Below, piece after piece: positions 48,230 to 56,083 of a stretch of 64,000 nt of DNA (its first letter is position 1; each line of letters starts with the position of its first letter). A model generated the notes under the pieces. That model ran no database searches. It saw only the letters and a program-made list of their open reading frames with translations, and was not told where the DNA came from. A program made the position numbers and the translations under genes. The DNA is from Variovorax sp. OAS795 (GTDB lineage Bacteria; Pseudomonadota; Gammaproteobacteria; Burkholderiales; Burkholderiaceae_C): positions 2,232,001 through 2,296,000 of the forward strand of contig NZ_JBEPOH010000001.1 of the NCBI RefSeq assembly GCF_040546685.1. The letters are read 5' to 3'.

Positions 48230-49072
48230 TCAGGAGAGGGCGGCGGAGCGCTTGCGGTGCTGGAACGAGGTCGGCGAACGACCGGTGGCTGCCTTGAACA
48301 TGGCGCAGAAGGCGCTGTCGGTCGCATAGCCGCTGGCCGCCGCCACCTGGCTCACGGCCATGCCGCGTGCGAGCAGCGGCAGCGCATGCGCCATCACCGC
48401 CTGCTGGCGCCATTGCTGCCAGCTCATGCCCAACTGGTCGCGGAACAGCCGCGCCACCGTGCGCTCGCTGGCGCCGATGGCAGCGGCGCGCTCGGCCAGC
48501 GTAGCCCGGTCGGCGGGGTTGCGCAGCAATGCCTCGCACAGCTGGCGCAGCCGTTTGTCGGCGGGCAGCGGAACGTCGATGCGGATCTGCGTGGCGCGCT
48601 CCAACTCGTCCACCAGCAGCGGGGCGATCATGCGTTCGCGCTGCGCCGCATGCGGGTCGGCCGGCGGGAGGCCGTCCGGCGTGGTGTCCAGCGCCAGCAT
48701 CAGCGCGCGCAGCAGCGGGCTGATCTCGAGCACCTCGCACTTCTCCCATGGCGGGCCGAGCCAGGCGTGGAGGTAGACGGTGCGCAGCTCGGCATCCTCG
48801 ATCAGCATGATGCTGTGCGGCATGTTGGCCGGCACCCAGACCGCGCGCGACGGGGGCACGATGTAGCTGCCGTCTTGCGTGCTGAGCCGGATCACGCCGC
48901 GGGTCGAGAAGGTGAGCTGCGGCCAGGGGTGCTGGTGCAGCTCGACGAAGGTGTCGGCGCTGAGGAAATGCTCCTTCGCGCGCAGCGGCCGCACGGCGTC
49001 GGGTGCGAAGAGGTGCGGCGTGAGGGAAGCCACGCTGGTGACCGGAGAAGGGGTGGAAACGACGCTTGGCAT
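48230..49072 (-). CDS. AraC-family transcriptional regulator
   Basis: 280 residues from ATG 49072. N-terminal cupin-like sensing domain (VELHQHPWPQLTFSTRGVIRLSTQDGSYIVPPSRAVWVPANMPHSI) and C-terminal double helix-turn-helix (AERAAAIGASERTVARLFRDQLGMSWQQWRQQAVMAHALPLLA, then SQVAAASGYATDSAFCAMFKAATGRSP). It is divergent from an Fsr-like exporter, and the perfect palindrome CGACAA-ATG-TTGTCG (49078-49092) lies between. A usual arrangement is that the regulator controls the exporter and itself. Confidence 0.92.
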   Translation of the reverse strand: MPSVVSTPSPVTSVASLTPHLFAPDAVRPLRAKEHFLSADTFVELHQHPWPQLTFSTRGVIRLSTQDGSYIVPPSRAVWVPANMPHSIMLIEDAELRTVYLHAWLGPPWEKCEVLEISPLLRALMLALDTTPDGLPPADPHAAQRERMIAPLLVDELERATQIRIDVPLPADKRLRQLCEALLRNPADRATLAERAAAIGASERTVARLFRDQLGMSWQQWRQQAVMAHALPLLARGMAVSQVAAASGYATDSAFCAMFKAATGRSPTSFQHRKRSAALS

Positions 49073-49077
49073 GGTTT

Positions 49078-49092
49078 CGACAAATGTTGTCG
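49078..49092. promoter_or_regulatory. Palindrome between the AraC and MFS genes
   Basis: Perfect inverted repeat CGACAA (49078-49083) and TTGTCG (49087-49092) with ATG in the centre. It begins 5 bases from the AraC start codon and covers its ribosome-binding zone, 69 bases before the MFS start. It is a candidate operator for the AraC protein; it could also act at the RNA level on regulator translation. Confidence 0.5.
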
Positions 49093-49160
49093 CTGTATCG
49101 CCATTCTGCCGCGACTGGCCGGCATAGCATCGGTGCCTGCCCCGTTTTTTGTAGCAATCC

Positions 49161-50414
49161 ATGTCTTCATCGCCTTCCTCCACGGCCGCTTCCCCCACCA
49201 ATTTGCGAGGCGACGCCCAACTGATCGGACTGGTCGGCCTGGCCCATGCCATCAGCCACTTCAGCCAGCTGATCCTCGCGCCGCTGTTCCCATGGCTGAA
49301 GGACGCGTTCAACGTGAGCTACACCGAGCTTGGCGCGGTGCTGACGGTGTTCTTCGTGGTGTCATGCGTGGTGCAGGCGGCCTCGGGCTTCATCGTCGAC
49401 AAGCTCGGTCCGCGGCCGGTGCTGTTCGTGGGACTCGGTGCGCTGGCGCTGGCGGCTTTCGGTTATGCGCTGGCCCAGAGCTACTGGATGCTGCTGCTGT
49501 GCGCCGTGGTGGGCGGCGTCGGCAACGGTGTGTTCCACCCGGTCGACTACACGCTCTTCAACCGCAAGGTGGCACCGACGCGGCTCGGCCATGCCTACAG
49601 CGTGCACGGCATCACGGGCAGCCTGGGCTGGGCGCTGGCGCCGGCCTTCGTGGTGCCGATCGCCATCGCGTTCTCATGGCGCGTGGCGCTGGCATCGGCG
49701 GGCGTGCTGGCCATCGTGGTGCTGCTGGTGCTGTGGGCCTACCGCAGCGTGCTCGCGCTCGACGTGAAGACGGTGCAGAAGGCCACCGGCCATGGCGAGC
49801 CTGCTCCCATCGGCGGCGAGTTCGACTTCCTGCGCATCCCTGCCGTGTGGATGTGCTTCGGCTTCTTTTTCTTCTATGCGGTCGTGATCAGCGTGGTGCA
49901 GACCTTCGCGCCCGTGGCCGCCGGCCACCTGCATGCGGTGCCGGTCGCGCTGGTGGCGGTGTGCCTCACGGTCTACATGGTGGCCAGCGCGGCCGGCATG
50001 GTGGTGGGCGGCTTTCTCGCCTCGGACCCGTCTCGCTGCGAACGCATCGTGGGAATGGGCTTCGGTGTTGCGGCCGTGCTGGCATTGGTGCTGGCCTTTG
50101 CGCAGTTTCCGCCGGTGATGGTGCCGGTGCTGTTCGGCGCCATGGGCTTCGTCTCGGGCGTGGCGGGGCCTTCGCGCGACCTGCTGGTCAAGCGTTCGAC
50201 GCCGCCCAACGCCACGGGCCGCGTCTACGGCGTGGTGTATGCCGGACTGGACATCGGGCAGGCCCTGGCGCCGCTGGTGTTCGGCCGCCTGATGGACCAC
50301 GCCCAGTACACGAGCGTGATCGTCGGCCTTGCACTGGTGCAGGCCGTGCTGATTGCCAGCGCCTTCAACGTCACGCGCGTGCGGCGCACGGCGCTGGTGA
50401 CGGCCTCGGCCTGA
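49161..50414 (+). CDS. MFS transporter, fosmidomycin-resistance (Fsr)-like
   Basis: 417 residues, twelve predicted helices. The N-terminal half has LIGLVGLAHAISHFSQLILAPLFPWLKDAFNVSYTELG, the family-typical region of Fsr proteins, and VVGGVGNGVFHPVDYTLFNRKV, then HAYSVHGITGSLGWALAP. Family members export fosmidomycin and related compounds. The actual substrate here is unknown. It is divergent from an AraC regulator. Confidence 0.9.
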   Translation: MSSSPSSTAASPTNLRGDAQLIGLVGLAHAISHFSQLILAPLFPWLKDAFNVSYTELGAVLTVFFVVSCVVQAASGFIVDKLGPRPVLFVGLGALALAAFGYALAQSYWMLLLCAVVGGVGNGVFHPVDYTLFNRKVAPTRLGHAYSVHGITGSLGWALAPAFVVPIAIAFSWRVALASAGVLAIVVLLVLWAYRSVLALDVKTVQKATGHGEPAPIGGEFDFLRIPAVWMCFGFFFFYAVVISVVQTFAPVAAGHLHAVPVALVAVCLTVYMVASAAGMVVGGFLASDPSRCERIVGMGFGVAAVLALVLAFAQFPPVMVPVLFGAMGFVSGVAGPSRDLLVKRSTPPNATGRVYGVVYAGLDIGQALAPLVFGRLMDHAQYTSVIVGLALVQAVLIASAFNVTRVRRTALVTASA

Positions 50415-50463
50415 CCGTTCCGGCAGGGCGCCGGGCGCGGGTGTGGCCGATATCATCGGCCGC

Positions 50464-51216
50464 ATGCAGTCCTTGTATGTCTATGTGATCGCCGGTGCCG
50501 CACTGGCGGGTTTCGTGCAGGGGTTGTCGGGCTTCGCCTTCGGCCTGGTCGCCATGTCGGTCTGGGCCTGGACCCTGGAGCCGCAACTGGCGGCGGTCCT
50601 TGCCCTCTTCGGCGCGCTCACCGGCCAGGTGATTGCCGCCGTCACCGTGCGGCGCGCTTTCGACAGGCACCTGCTGTGGCCCTTCGTGGTCGGCGGACTG
50701 GCCGGCGTGCCGTTCGGCGTGTGGCTGCTGCCGCACCTCGATCTCGTGGTCTTCAAGGTCTGCCTCGGTGTGCTGCTGGTGCTGTGGTGTCCTGCGATGC
50801 TGATGTCGCGGCATCTTCCGAAGATCACTTTCGGTGGCCGAATCGCCGACGGCATCGCCGGAACCATCGGCGGCGCCATGGCCGGCATCGGCGGCTTCTC
50901 CGGCACCATTCCCACGCTCTGGTGCACCTTGCGCGGCTTCCAGCGCGACACGCAGCGCGCGGTGATCCAGAACTTCAATCTCTCGATGCTGGTGGTGGCG
51001 TTCGCGCTCCACCTGGCAAGCGGCAGCATCGGCATGTCGACGGTGCCGCTGCTGGGGTTGGTGGCACTGGCCGTGGCGGTGCCGGTGCTGCTGGGGGCGC
51101 GGCTCTACATCGGCATCAGCGAGACGGCGTTCCGCAAGCTGGTGCTGGGCTTGCTCACTGCATCGGGTGCGGCCATGCTGGCGTCGGGCGTGCCCGCGCT
51201 GCTGCAGCGCGGCTGA
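50464..51216 (+). CDS. TSUP (TauE/SafE) family permease
   Basis: 250 residues from ATG 50464; a GTG at 50443 would add seven residues. Seven to eight helices with the repeated glycine-rich motif (GAALAGFVQGLSGFAFGLVAMS and GGAMAGIGGFSGTIPTLWCTLRGF). TSUP proteins transport sulfite, sulfoacetate, taurine degradation products or other small anions. There is no sulfur-metabolism neighbour to support a substrate. It follows the MFS gene after 49 bases. Confidence 0.88.
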   Translation: MQSLYVYVIAGAALAGFVQGLSGFAFGLVAMSVWAWTLEPQLAAVLALFGALTGQVIAAVTVRRAFDRHLLWPFVVGGLAGVPFGVWLLPHLDLVVFKVCLGVLLVLWCPAMLMSRHLPKITFGGRIADGIAGTIGGAMAGIGGFSGTIPTLWCTLRGFQRDTQRAVIQNFNLSMLVVAFALHLASGSIGMSTVPLLGLVALAVAVPVLLGARLYIGISETAFRKLVLGLLTASGAAMLASGVPALLQRG

Positions 51217-51230
51217 GCGACTGGCTCGGG

Positions 51231-51614
51231 CTACGCCGAAGGCAGGATCTCGCGCACGCGTGCCCACGGCCGGCACATCAGCGTGCCGCGCGGCGACACG
51301 ACGATGGGGCGCTGCAGCAGGATCGGATGCGTGGCGATGAAATCGAACAGCTGGTCGTCGGTCCACTTCGGGTCGGCCAGCCCCAGTTCTTCGTAAGGTG
51401 CCTCCTTGGCGCGCAGCAGGTCGCGCGCGCCCACGCCCATGGCCTTTGCCAGCGCGCGCAGCTTCTCCTTGGACGGCGGGGTTTCCAGGTACAGGACGAT
51501 CTCGGGTTCCACGCCGCTTTCGCGGATCAGGCCCAGCACGTTGCGCGAGGTGCTGCAGTTGGGCTTGTGGAAGATGGTCATCGGATACGCGGGGGTCGGC
51601 GTGCGTGCGCTCAT
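51231..51614 (-). CDS. ArsC/Spx-family arsenate reductase-like protein
   Basis: 127 residues from ATG 51614, overlapping the GST stop by 4 bases. Thioredoxin-fold ArsC type with the active Cys in MTIFHKPNCSTSRNVLGLIRESG and the arsenate/sulfate-binding Arg region in ILLQRPIVVSPRGTLMCRP. It resembles glutaredoxin-dependent arsenate reductase (ArsC1), but without an ars operon nearby. YffB-like thiol roles are equally possible. Confidence 0.88.
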   Translation of the reverse strand: MSARTPTPAYPMTIFHKPNCSTSRNVLGLIRESGVEPEIVLYLETPPSKEKLRALAKAMGVGARDLLRAKEAPYEELGLADPKWTDDQLFDFIATHPILLQRPIVVSPRGTLMCRPWARVREILPSA

Positions 51615-52285
51615 GTCTGTTCGCCCTTCGTGAAAGGATAGCGCGCGGCCCAGAATTCGGCCAGGCGCGGATCGGCATCGACCCGCCGCACCACGCCGGC
51701 CATGCGCGGTGCTTCGCGATAGAAGCGCCGTCGTCCCGGCGTCCAGCGCGACAGCACGGTGACGTACAGGTCGAGCATGCTCAACTTCTCGCCGAGCAGG
51801 TACGGCGCAGGGTCGTCGATCTGCGTGTCCATGAGGTGCCAGCAATGCGCAATGCGCTCGGCCGTGCGTTCGAGCATCACCGCCTGGGCCGCCGGGTCGG
51901 GCGTGAGGCGCGTGGGTTCGTCGCGCACCCAGTACATCGCGTAGATGGCCGCAGGCAGGTAGACCATCCACCGCAGGTAGCGCGTGCGCAGCGGATCGTC
52001 CGGCACGGGGCAAAGCCCGGCTTCCGGATAGCGGTCGCCGAGCCAGATCAGGATCGCCGCGCTCTCGGTCATCACTTCGCCGGAGGGCAGCACCAGCGCA
52101 GGCACCTGGCGCATCGGGTTGACGCCCGCCATCCGCTCGCGCTCGGCCTCGCTCTCCCAGGGCGAGACGTCGACGGCATCGACCTCGGCGCCGATCAGCG
52201 TGAGCGCCGCGTGGACGGGCGTGGCGCCCGAGCCGGGAGCGCCGTAGAGGATGTAGCGGTCTTTGGAAGCGGATGCAGAAACCAT
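51611..52285 (-). CDS. Glutathione S-transferase family protein
   Basis: 224 residues from ATG 52285 (an upstream TTG at 52291 is possible). N-terminal thioredoxin-like domain (RYILYGAPGSGATPVHAALTLIGAEVDAVDVSPWE, GSH motif QVPALVLPSGEVMTESAAILIWLGD) and C-terminal helical domain. Its stop overlaps the next gene's start, so the GST and ArsC-like protein are co-translated; ArsC enzymes use glutathione, which makes the pairing sensible. Confidence 0.9.
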   Translation of the reverse strand: MVSASASKDRYILYGAPGSGATPVHAALTLIGAEVDAVDVSPWESEAERERMAGVNPMRQVPALVLPSGEVMTESAAILIWLGDRYPEAGLCPVPDDPLRTRYLRWMVYLPAAIYAMYWVRDEPTRLTPDPAAQAVMLERTAERIAHCWHLMDTQIDDPAPYLLGEKLSMLDLYVTVLSRWTPGRRRFYREAPRMAGVVRRVDADPRLAEFWAARYPFTKGEQT

Positions 52286-52317
52286 CCGCAAAGATTACTG
52301 CAGCCGCACGCCGGTTG

Positions 52318-52833
52318 TCACGCGGTCGCCAGCAATGCGTCCACCGCCTTCAGGCCTTCGAGCGTCTTCACGCAGGCTTCGGCCACTTCGGTGCCCTTCA
52401 CGGCAAAGTGGCGGTGGAAGTACTTGCGATGCTCCACATGCTCGTGGAAATGGTGCGGCGTGAGCACGGCCGAGAAGATCGGCACGTCGGTTTCGAGTTG
52501 CAGCGACATCAGCGTGCTGACCACCGTGCTGGCCACGAACTCATGGCGGTAGATGCCGCCGTCCACCACCAGCGCGCAGCCGACGATGGCCGCGTACCGG
52601 CCCGAATTGGCCAGCCGCTTGGCATGCAGCGGAATCTCGAAGGCGCCCGGCACGTCGAACACGTCGATCAGCTCGCGCGCCACGCCCAGCCGTTCCATCT
52701 CGGCAAGGAAGGCGTCGCGCGCCTGGTGGACGATGTCTGAATGCCACTGCGCCTCGACGAATGCGATGCGCTCGCCGCGCGGTTTGCCCGACGCGTCGAT
52801 GGCCGAAAGGGGAAGGTCGTTGATCTGACTCAT
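52318..52833 (-). CDS. ribH: 6,7-dimethyl-8-ribityllumazine synthase, type II (RibH2-like)
   Basis: 171 residues starting MSQINDLPLSAIDASGKPRGERIAFVEAQWHSDIVHQARDAFLAEM. It matches the decameric type II lumazine synthases: VPGAFEIPLHAKRLANSGRYAAIVGCALVVDGGIYRHEFVASTVVSTLM, with TPHHFHEHVEHRKYFHRHF near the end. It condenses 5-amino-6-ribitylaminouracil with 3,4-dihydroxy-2-butanone phosphate, the penultimate riboflavin step. An FMN riboswitch precedes it. No other rib genes are in the window. Confidence 0.95.
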   Translation of the reverse strand: MSQINDLPLSAIDASGKPRGERIAFVEAQWHSDIVHQARDAFLAEMERLGVARELIDVFDVPGAFEIPLHAKRLANSGRYAAIVGCALVVDGGIYRHEFVASTVVSTLMSLQLETDVPIFSAVLTPHHFHEHVEHRKYFHRHFAVKGTEVAEACVKTLEGLKAVDALLATA

Positions 52834-52890
52834 GGTGTGCCTCTTGAAAGCAGGTTTCCTGAATCAGGGCGCACGAAACCGCAGGGCAGA

Positions 52891-52916
52891 CCGCGCGCTC
52901 CATGCAAAGCGCGCGG
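52891..52916 (-). promoter_or_regulatory. Expression-platform hairpin downstream of the FMN riboswitch
   Basis: Perfect 9-base GC-rich stem (52891-52899 with 52908-52916; CCGCGCGCT and its complement) and 8-base loop, between the riboswitch and ribH. It lacks a T tract, so control may be by Rho-dependent or altered folding rather than simple termination. Confidence 0.55.
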
Positions 52917-52931
52917 GCCGACCCGCATTTC

Positions 52932-53084
52932 GCGCTCTCTTTCATCCGGACTGTGACCGTCGGCTTCGGAATTGCACCGAAATCTGCTGACCCCGCAGCC
53001 CAATGCAGGCCGCGGGCGCTCGCGGGCTTGTGCGAACGAGTCGCCATTACCGCCGGTGGGGAGTTTCGCCCCGCCCTGAGAACG
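52932..53084 (-). promoter_or_regulatory. FMN riboswitch (RFN element)
   Basis: Read leftward, the strongly conserved RFN blocks appear in order: CAGGGCGGGGCGAAACTCCC, CACCGGCGGTAATGGC, then GGTCAGCAGATTTCGGTG, AATTCCGAAGCCGACGGT and CACAGTCCGGATGAAAGAGA. Helix P1 is closed by GCGTTCTC (53084-53077) with GAGAGCGC (52939-52932). It binds FMN and turns off ribH when flavin is plentiful. Confidence 0.93.
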
Positions 53085-53337
53085 CTGTCCCCGAAATGCC
53101 GGAGACCCCCGGATTCTAGGTAGGGGCTGCGCGAGGCGCTGTCACCTCGGTTCATAAACCCTACGGCGCCACGGAAGTCCGCTTCTGCGAGCGCCAGACG
53201 AAACACGCCTTCGTGCAGTTCCTCACGATCGGATTGCGAATGGCAGCCAGGAGCCTTTCTGCTGCTTCTTGGCGCCGGCAAGTGCTTCCACAATGGATCG
53301 AATAGCTCCTCGATCCTCCGGAAATACGCTTCCGAGC
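53085..53337. other. Intergenic stretch upstream of the riboswitch
   Basis: About 250 bases between the riboswitch and the orphan membrane protein gene. It must hold the ribH promoter (leftward) and that of the gene at 53338. I see no clear -35/-10 pair, no RNA gene and no supported coding region, only short GC-biased open frames. Confidence 0.5.
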
Positions 53338-53673
53338 ATGAAGAAACTGCACGCCATCGTCGCTTCTCTCTACGCCTCTCTTTGCATCGCCGCGATGTTC
53401 GTGATCCCGATGAACAAATACGAGTGGATGCTCGAAGAGCCCGAGGCTCTCGCCGACGGGCTCACCTTTTGCGGCTTGCCCCTGGACGACGACCTCGAGG
53501 TCAGGGTCATCTCCTTCATCGTGCTGTTTCCGCTCATCGTTGCGGGCGGCGCGCTCTCTTTGAAGGTGCGCAAGGTTCACTCCACCGCATGGCTTGCGCT
53601 GGTGCTGCTTTTTGTTTGGGGGTGGCGTTTTCTTGTTTACTACCCGTTTTGCCCGGGCCGGGAGACTTACTAG
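53338..53673 (+). CDS. Orphan membrane protein of unknown function
   Basis: 111 residues from ATG 53338. Three hydrophobic helices are apparent: MKKLHAIVASLYASLCIAAMFVI, then VRVISFIVLFPLIVAGGALSL and TAWLALVLLFVWGWRFLVYYPF. An acidic loop of about 30 residues (YEWMLEEPEALADGLTF) lies between the first two. I do not recognise it. Codon use looks less GC-biased than the neighbours, and the flanks contain no operon partner, which may mean a recent acquisition. Confidence 0.65.
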   Translation: MKKLHAIVASLYASLCIAAMFVIPMNKYEWMLEEPEALADGLTFCGLPLDDDLEVRVISFIVLFPLIVAGGALSLKVRKVHSTAWLALVLLFVWGWRFLVYYPFCPGRETY

Positions 53674-53887
53674 GATTGGCCGACCTGATAGGCAAGTGGT
53701 GCACCGGTCTTGTTCTTCAGCATGCCTAAGAAGACCAGACGATCACCGATCCGGTCAACGTCTACAGCCATGCAAGCGATTCAAGTCGCTTGGTGCTGGC
53801 GCTTTCGGGCAAATGACGTCTCACCGTGGCGTTTGGTTCGCCAACGAAGGCCTCGCGCATTCCAGGCGTCCGCCCGATAGGGTCCGT

Positions 53888-54985
53888 TCAGCGTCGTGCG
53901 GCCAGGAACTGCGTCATGCGGTGCAATTCCTCATCGAGCGCTTCGCGAAACGCAGCGTCGCGCGGCTTCTTGTCGACATAGCCGAAGGCGGGATGCAGCC
54001 GGCCTTCGGACGCTGTCACATTGCCCCAGCCGATCACGCGTTCGTGCCAGAGCAGCGGCAGCGCGTAGTAGCCGAACTGCCGCTGGGGCGCGGGCGTGTA
54101 GGCCTCGAACTTGTATGTCCAGCCCCACAGCAGTTCGAAGCGGCGGCGGTCCCACACCACGGGGTCGAACGGTGCGAGGAGGCGCACCGCTTCGTCGGGC
54201 GCATGACGCCGCGAAGCGGGGTTCTCATCGGCGGGCCAGTACCAGGTGGTGCCCTCGATCTTGCAACTGGCGAGTTGTTCCTCGCGTGCCAGCCGCAGCG
54301 CGGCCTGGGTTTGCGCCGAGAGGTGCGGCGCGCCGTAGCCGAGCAGCCGCACGAGATAGGTGAGGCTTGCGGCCGGCAGCGGTGCGTACTTGCGAACCAC
54401 CAGGTCGATGAGCGCGGCGGCGCGCCGGGCCCGGCCGGCGGGGCTTTCGTCGGCGGGCAGATGAGTCACGGCCTCGTAGACGCGCGTGCCGCTGTCGCGC
54501 CGCACCACGCGCAGCATGCCCCGGTAGTGCAAGCCGTCGAGCAGGCGCGTGGTCGCGTTGCTCGAGCCGCCCCAGTAGTTCTTCACCCGACCGTGCGCAA
54601 AGTGCTGTTCAACTTCGCGCGGATGCACCGGTCCTCGTTCGCGCACGAAGGCCAGCACATCGGTGGCCTTGCGGCGGGTCTCGTCGTCCCAGGGCTGCCT
54701 GGCTTCGCGCGGATGCATCAGCGCCAGGTGCTCGCGCGGCAGGAAGCCGTAGTTGACGAGGCAGTCTTCCTCGATGGCAAGCCGCGTGTAGCGGGTTTCG
54801 AGATCGCCCGCGCGGTAGTCTGTCACGCGGTGGCGCAGTGTCAGGTCCTGGGCGCGCGCGGGTGCGCGGATCGGGTCTGCCTGAACGAAGCCGAGTTTGC
54901 GGATCGCGCTCGGCAGCGTCGTGGGTTTGAACAGCGTGCGCGCGATGGCATAGCGGCGCAGGTCGTCGAGAGTCGGGGTGGCCAT
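53888..54985 (-). CDS. YcaQ-like DNA glycosylase (winged-helix, HTH_42 family)
   Basis: 365 residues from ATG 54985. HTH_42/DUF1006 family protein with three winged helices. The N-terminal catalytic motif of the YcaQ subgroup, Q-x-D, is Q35-A-D37 in GFVQADPIRAPARAQDL. Later segments are YGFLPREHLALMHPRE, RVKNYWGGSSNATTRLLDGLHYRG and LLAPFDPVVWDRRRFELLWGWTYKFEAYTP. E. coli YcaQ unhooks interstrand cross-links and removes N7-alkylated purines. It stands alone, downstream of the long inverted repeat. Confidence 0.9.
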   Translation of the reverse strand: MATPTLDDLRRYAIARTLFKPTTLPSAIRKLGFVQADPIRAPARAQDLTLRHRVTDYRAGDLETRYTRLAIEEDCLVNYGFLPREHLALMHPREARQPWDDETRRKATDVLAFVRERGPVHPREVEQHFAHGRVKNYWGGSSNATTRLLDGLHYRGMLRVVRRDSGTRVYEAVTHLPADESPAGRARRAAALIDLVVRKYAPLPAASLTYLVRLLGYGAPHLSAQTQAALRLAREEQLASCKIEGTTWYWPADENPASRRHAPDEAVRLLAPFDPVVWDRRRFELLWGWTYKFEAYTPAPQRQFGYYALPLLWHERVIGWGNVTASEGRLHPAFGYVDKKPRDAAFREALDEELHRMTQFLAARR

Positions 54986-55068
54986 GGGCGAATTGCAGCA
55001 CAAGCTTCGCGGCGCTGCTGTTCTCCGACCAGTCCTTGATCTGCCAGCACCACGACCGCGCTCAGTGG

Positions 55069-55160
55069 GCACAGGGCGCCGGGTACTCCCCGCAGCGAAA
55101 TAAAGGAGGAGGGCGAAGCCCGGGGGACATTCGCGGAGGGGAGTACCCGGTGGCCTGTGC
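55069..55160. repeat. Long structured inverted repeat (possible dispersed element)
   Basis: Left arm 55069-55091 and right arm 55138-55160 pair over 23 positions with one mismatch and one G-T pair, including a perfect 13-base core CCGGGTACTCCCC. The 46-base loop has its own pairing: GCGAA (55095-55099) with TTCGC (55130-55134), and GGGC-GAA-GCCC in the centre. A purine-rich AAATAAAGGAGGAGGG lies on one side. It lies between two leftward genes without any ORF. The design resembles REP/BIME-like or small MITE-type intergenic elements. Confidence 0.7.
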
Positions 55161-55193
55161 ACGCGCCCTGAATGCCTCCTCCGACAACTGAAC

Positions 55194-56072
55194 CTAGACG
55201 GCTTGCCTGTGCCGTTCGATACACACGTCGAGCGTTTCGCTCCCGGCCCGCTGCCACCAGTCGAGATTCGAGAAAATCTCCACCTCGCTGAACCCGGAAA
55301 ATCCCGCGTCTTCGACCCAGCCGCGGATCTTCTTCAGCTCGACCACGCCATCGCCCATCATCCCGCGATCGGAAAGCAAGTCGCGCGTGGGCGTGAGCCA
55401 GTCGCAGACGTGGTACGCCAGAAGACGCTCACGGCCGGCGCGCGCAATCTGCTGCTGCAGCTTCGGATCCCACCACACGTGATAGATGTCCAGTGCCACG
55501 CCCAGCATGCCGGTCTTGCCCGCGTCGAGCTCGTCGCAGATGTCGAGCGCGTGTTCCAGCGTGTTGATGCAGGCGCGGTCGGCGGCCTGCATCGGATGCA
55601 GCGGCTCGATGGCCAGCGGCATGCCGACCTCGCGGGCATATTCGAGCGACGCAGCAATGCCGTCGCGCACTTCGCCGCGCGCACGGCCGATGTCCTTGTA
55701 GGCGATCTTGCCTTCGAGCGCGCCGGGAAGGGCGCCGACCACCAGCACGAGGCAGGGCGCGTCCAGCGTCCTGGCTTCGTCGATGGCGCGGCGGTTGTCG
55801 TCCAGCGCGGCCTTCAGGCCCGCTGCGTCGGGCGCCGGAAAGAAGCCGCCGCGGCAGTACCCCGAAAGGCCGATGCCGTGCGCCTTCAGTTGTTTGGCGA
55901 CCTTGTCGAGCCCGACCGCAGCCACCTGGTCGCGCCAGGGGCTGATCGCGCGGATGCCGCGCCCGGCGCATTGGTCGATGATGCGGTCGAGCGGCACCTC
56001 GGCGCCGAGTTGTTTGCGGACGGTCGCCGTGTTGATCGACAGCCAGTCGTGGTTCTGGGAGAAATCGCGCAT
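55194..56072 (-). CDS. Sugar phosphate isomerase/epimerase (xylose isomerase-like TIM barrel)
   Basis: 292 residues starting MRDFSQNHDWLSINTATVRKQLG. AP endonuclease family 2 barrel with metal ligands likely in LAIEPLHP (Glu), LDIYHVWWDP (Asp, His), YHVCDW (His) and FSEVEIFS (Glu). These are typical of IolE/hydroxypyruvate-isomerase-like enzymes acting on keto-sugars. It is last gene of the eight-gene catabolic operon, 11 bases after the DUF993 gene. Confidence 0.87.
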   Translation of the reverse strand: MRDFSQNHDWLSINTATVRKQLGAEVPLDRIIDQCAGRGIRAISPWRDQVAAVGLDKVAKQLKAHGIGLSGYCRGGFFPAPDAAGLKAALDDNRRAIDEARTLDAPCLVLVVGALPGALEGKIAYKDIGRARGEVRDGIAASLEYAREVGMPLAIEPLHPMQAADRACINTLEHALDICDELDAGKTGMLGVALDIYHVWWDPKLQQQIARAGRERLLAYHVCDWLTPTRDLLSDRGMMGDGVVELKKIRGWVEDAGFSGFSEVEIFSNLDWWQRAGSETLDVCIERHRQAV

Positions 56073-56083
56073 GGCTTTTTCGA

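Noticed and set aside
47106..49157. Apparent 680-residue N-terminal extension of the ketosynthase
   Set aside because: The frame happens to stay open through the ACP, PAP2 and AraC genes; the sequence is Arg/Ala/Pro-rich and the GTG at 47105 coupled to the ACP stop is the real start.
47198..50488. 1096-codon open frame on the plus strand from the ACP region to the TSUP gene
   Set aside because: It runs antisense to PAP2 and AraC and out of frame with the MFS gene; no domain, no ribosome site.
53594..55039. 481-codon plus-strand frame over the YcaQ-like gene
   Set aside because: The minus-strand frame shows a family match and catalytic QxD motif, while this one does not.
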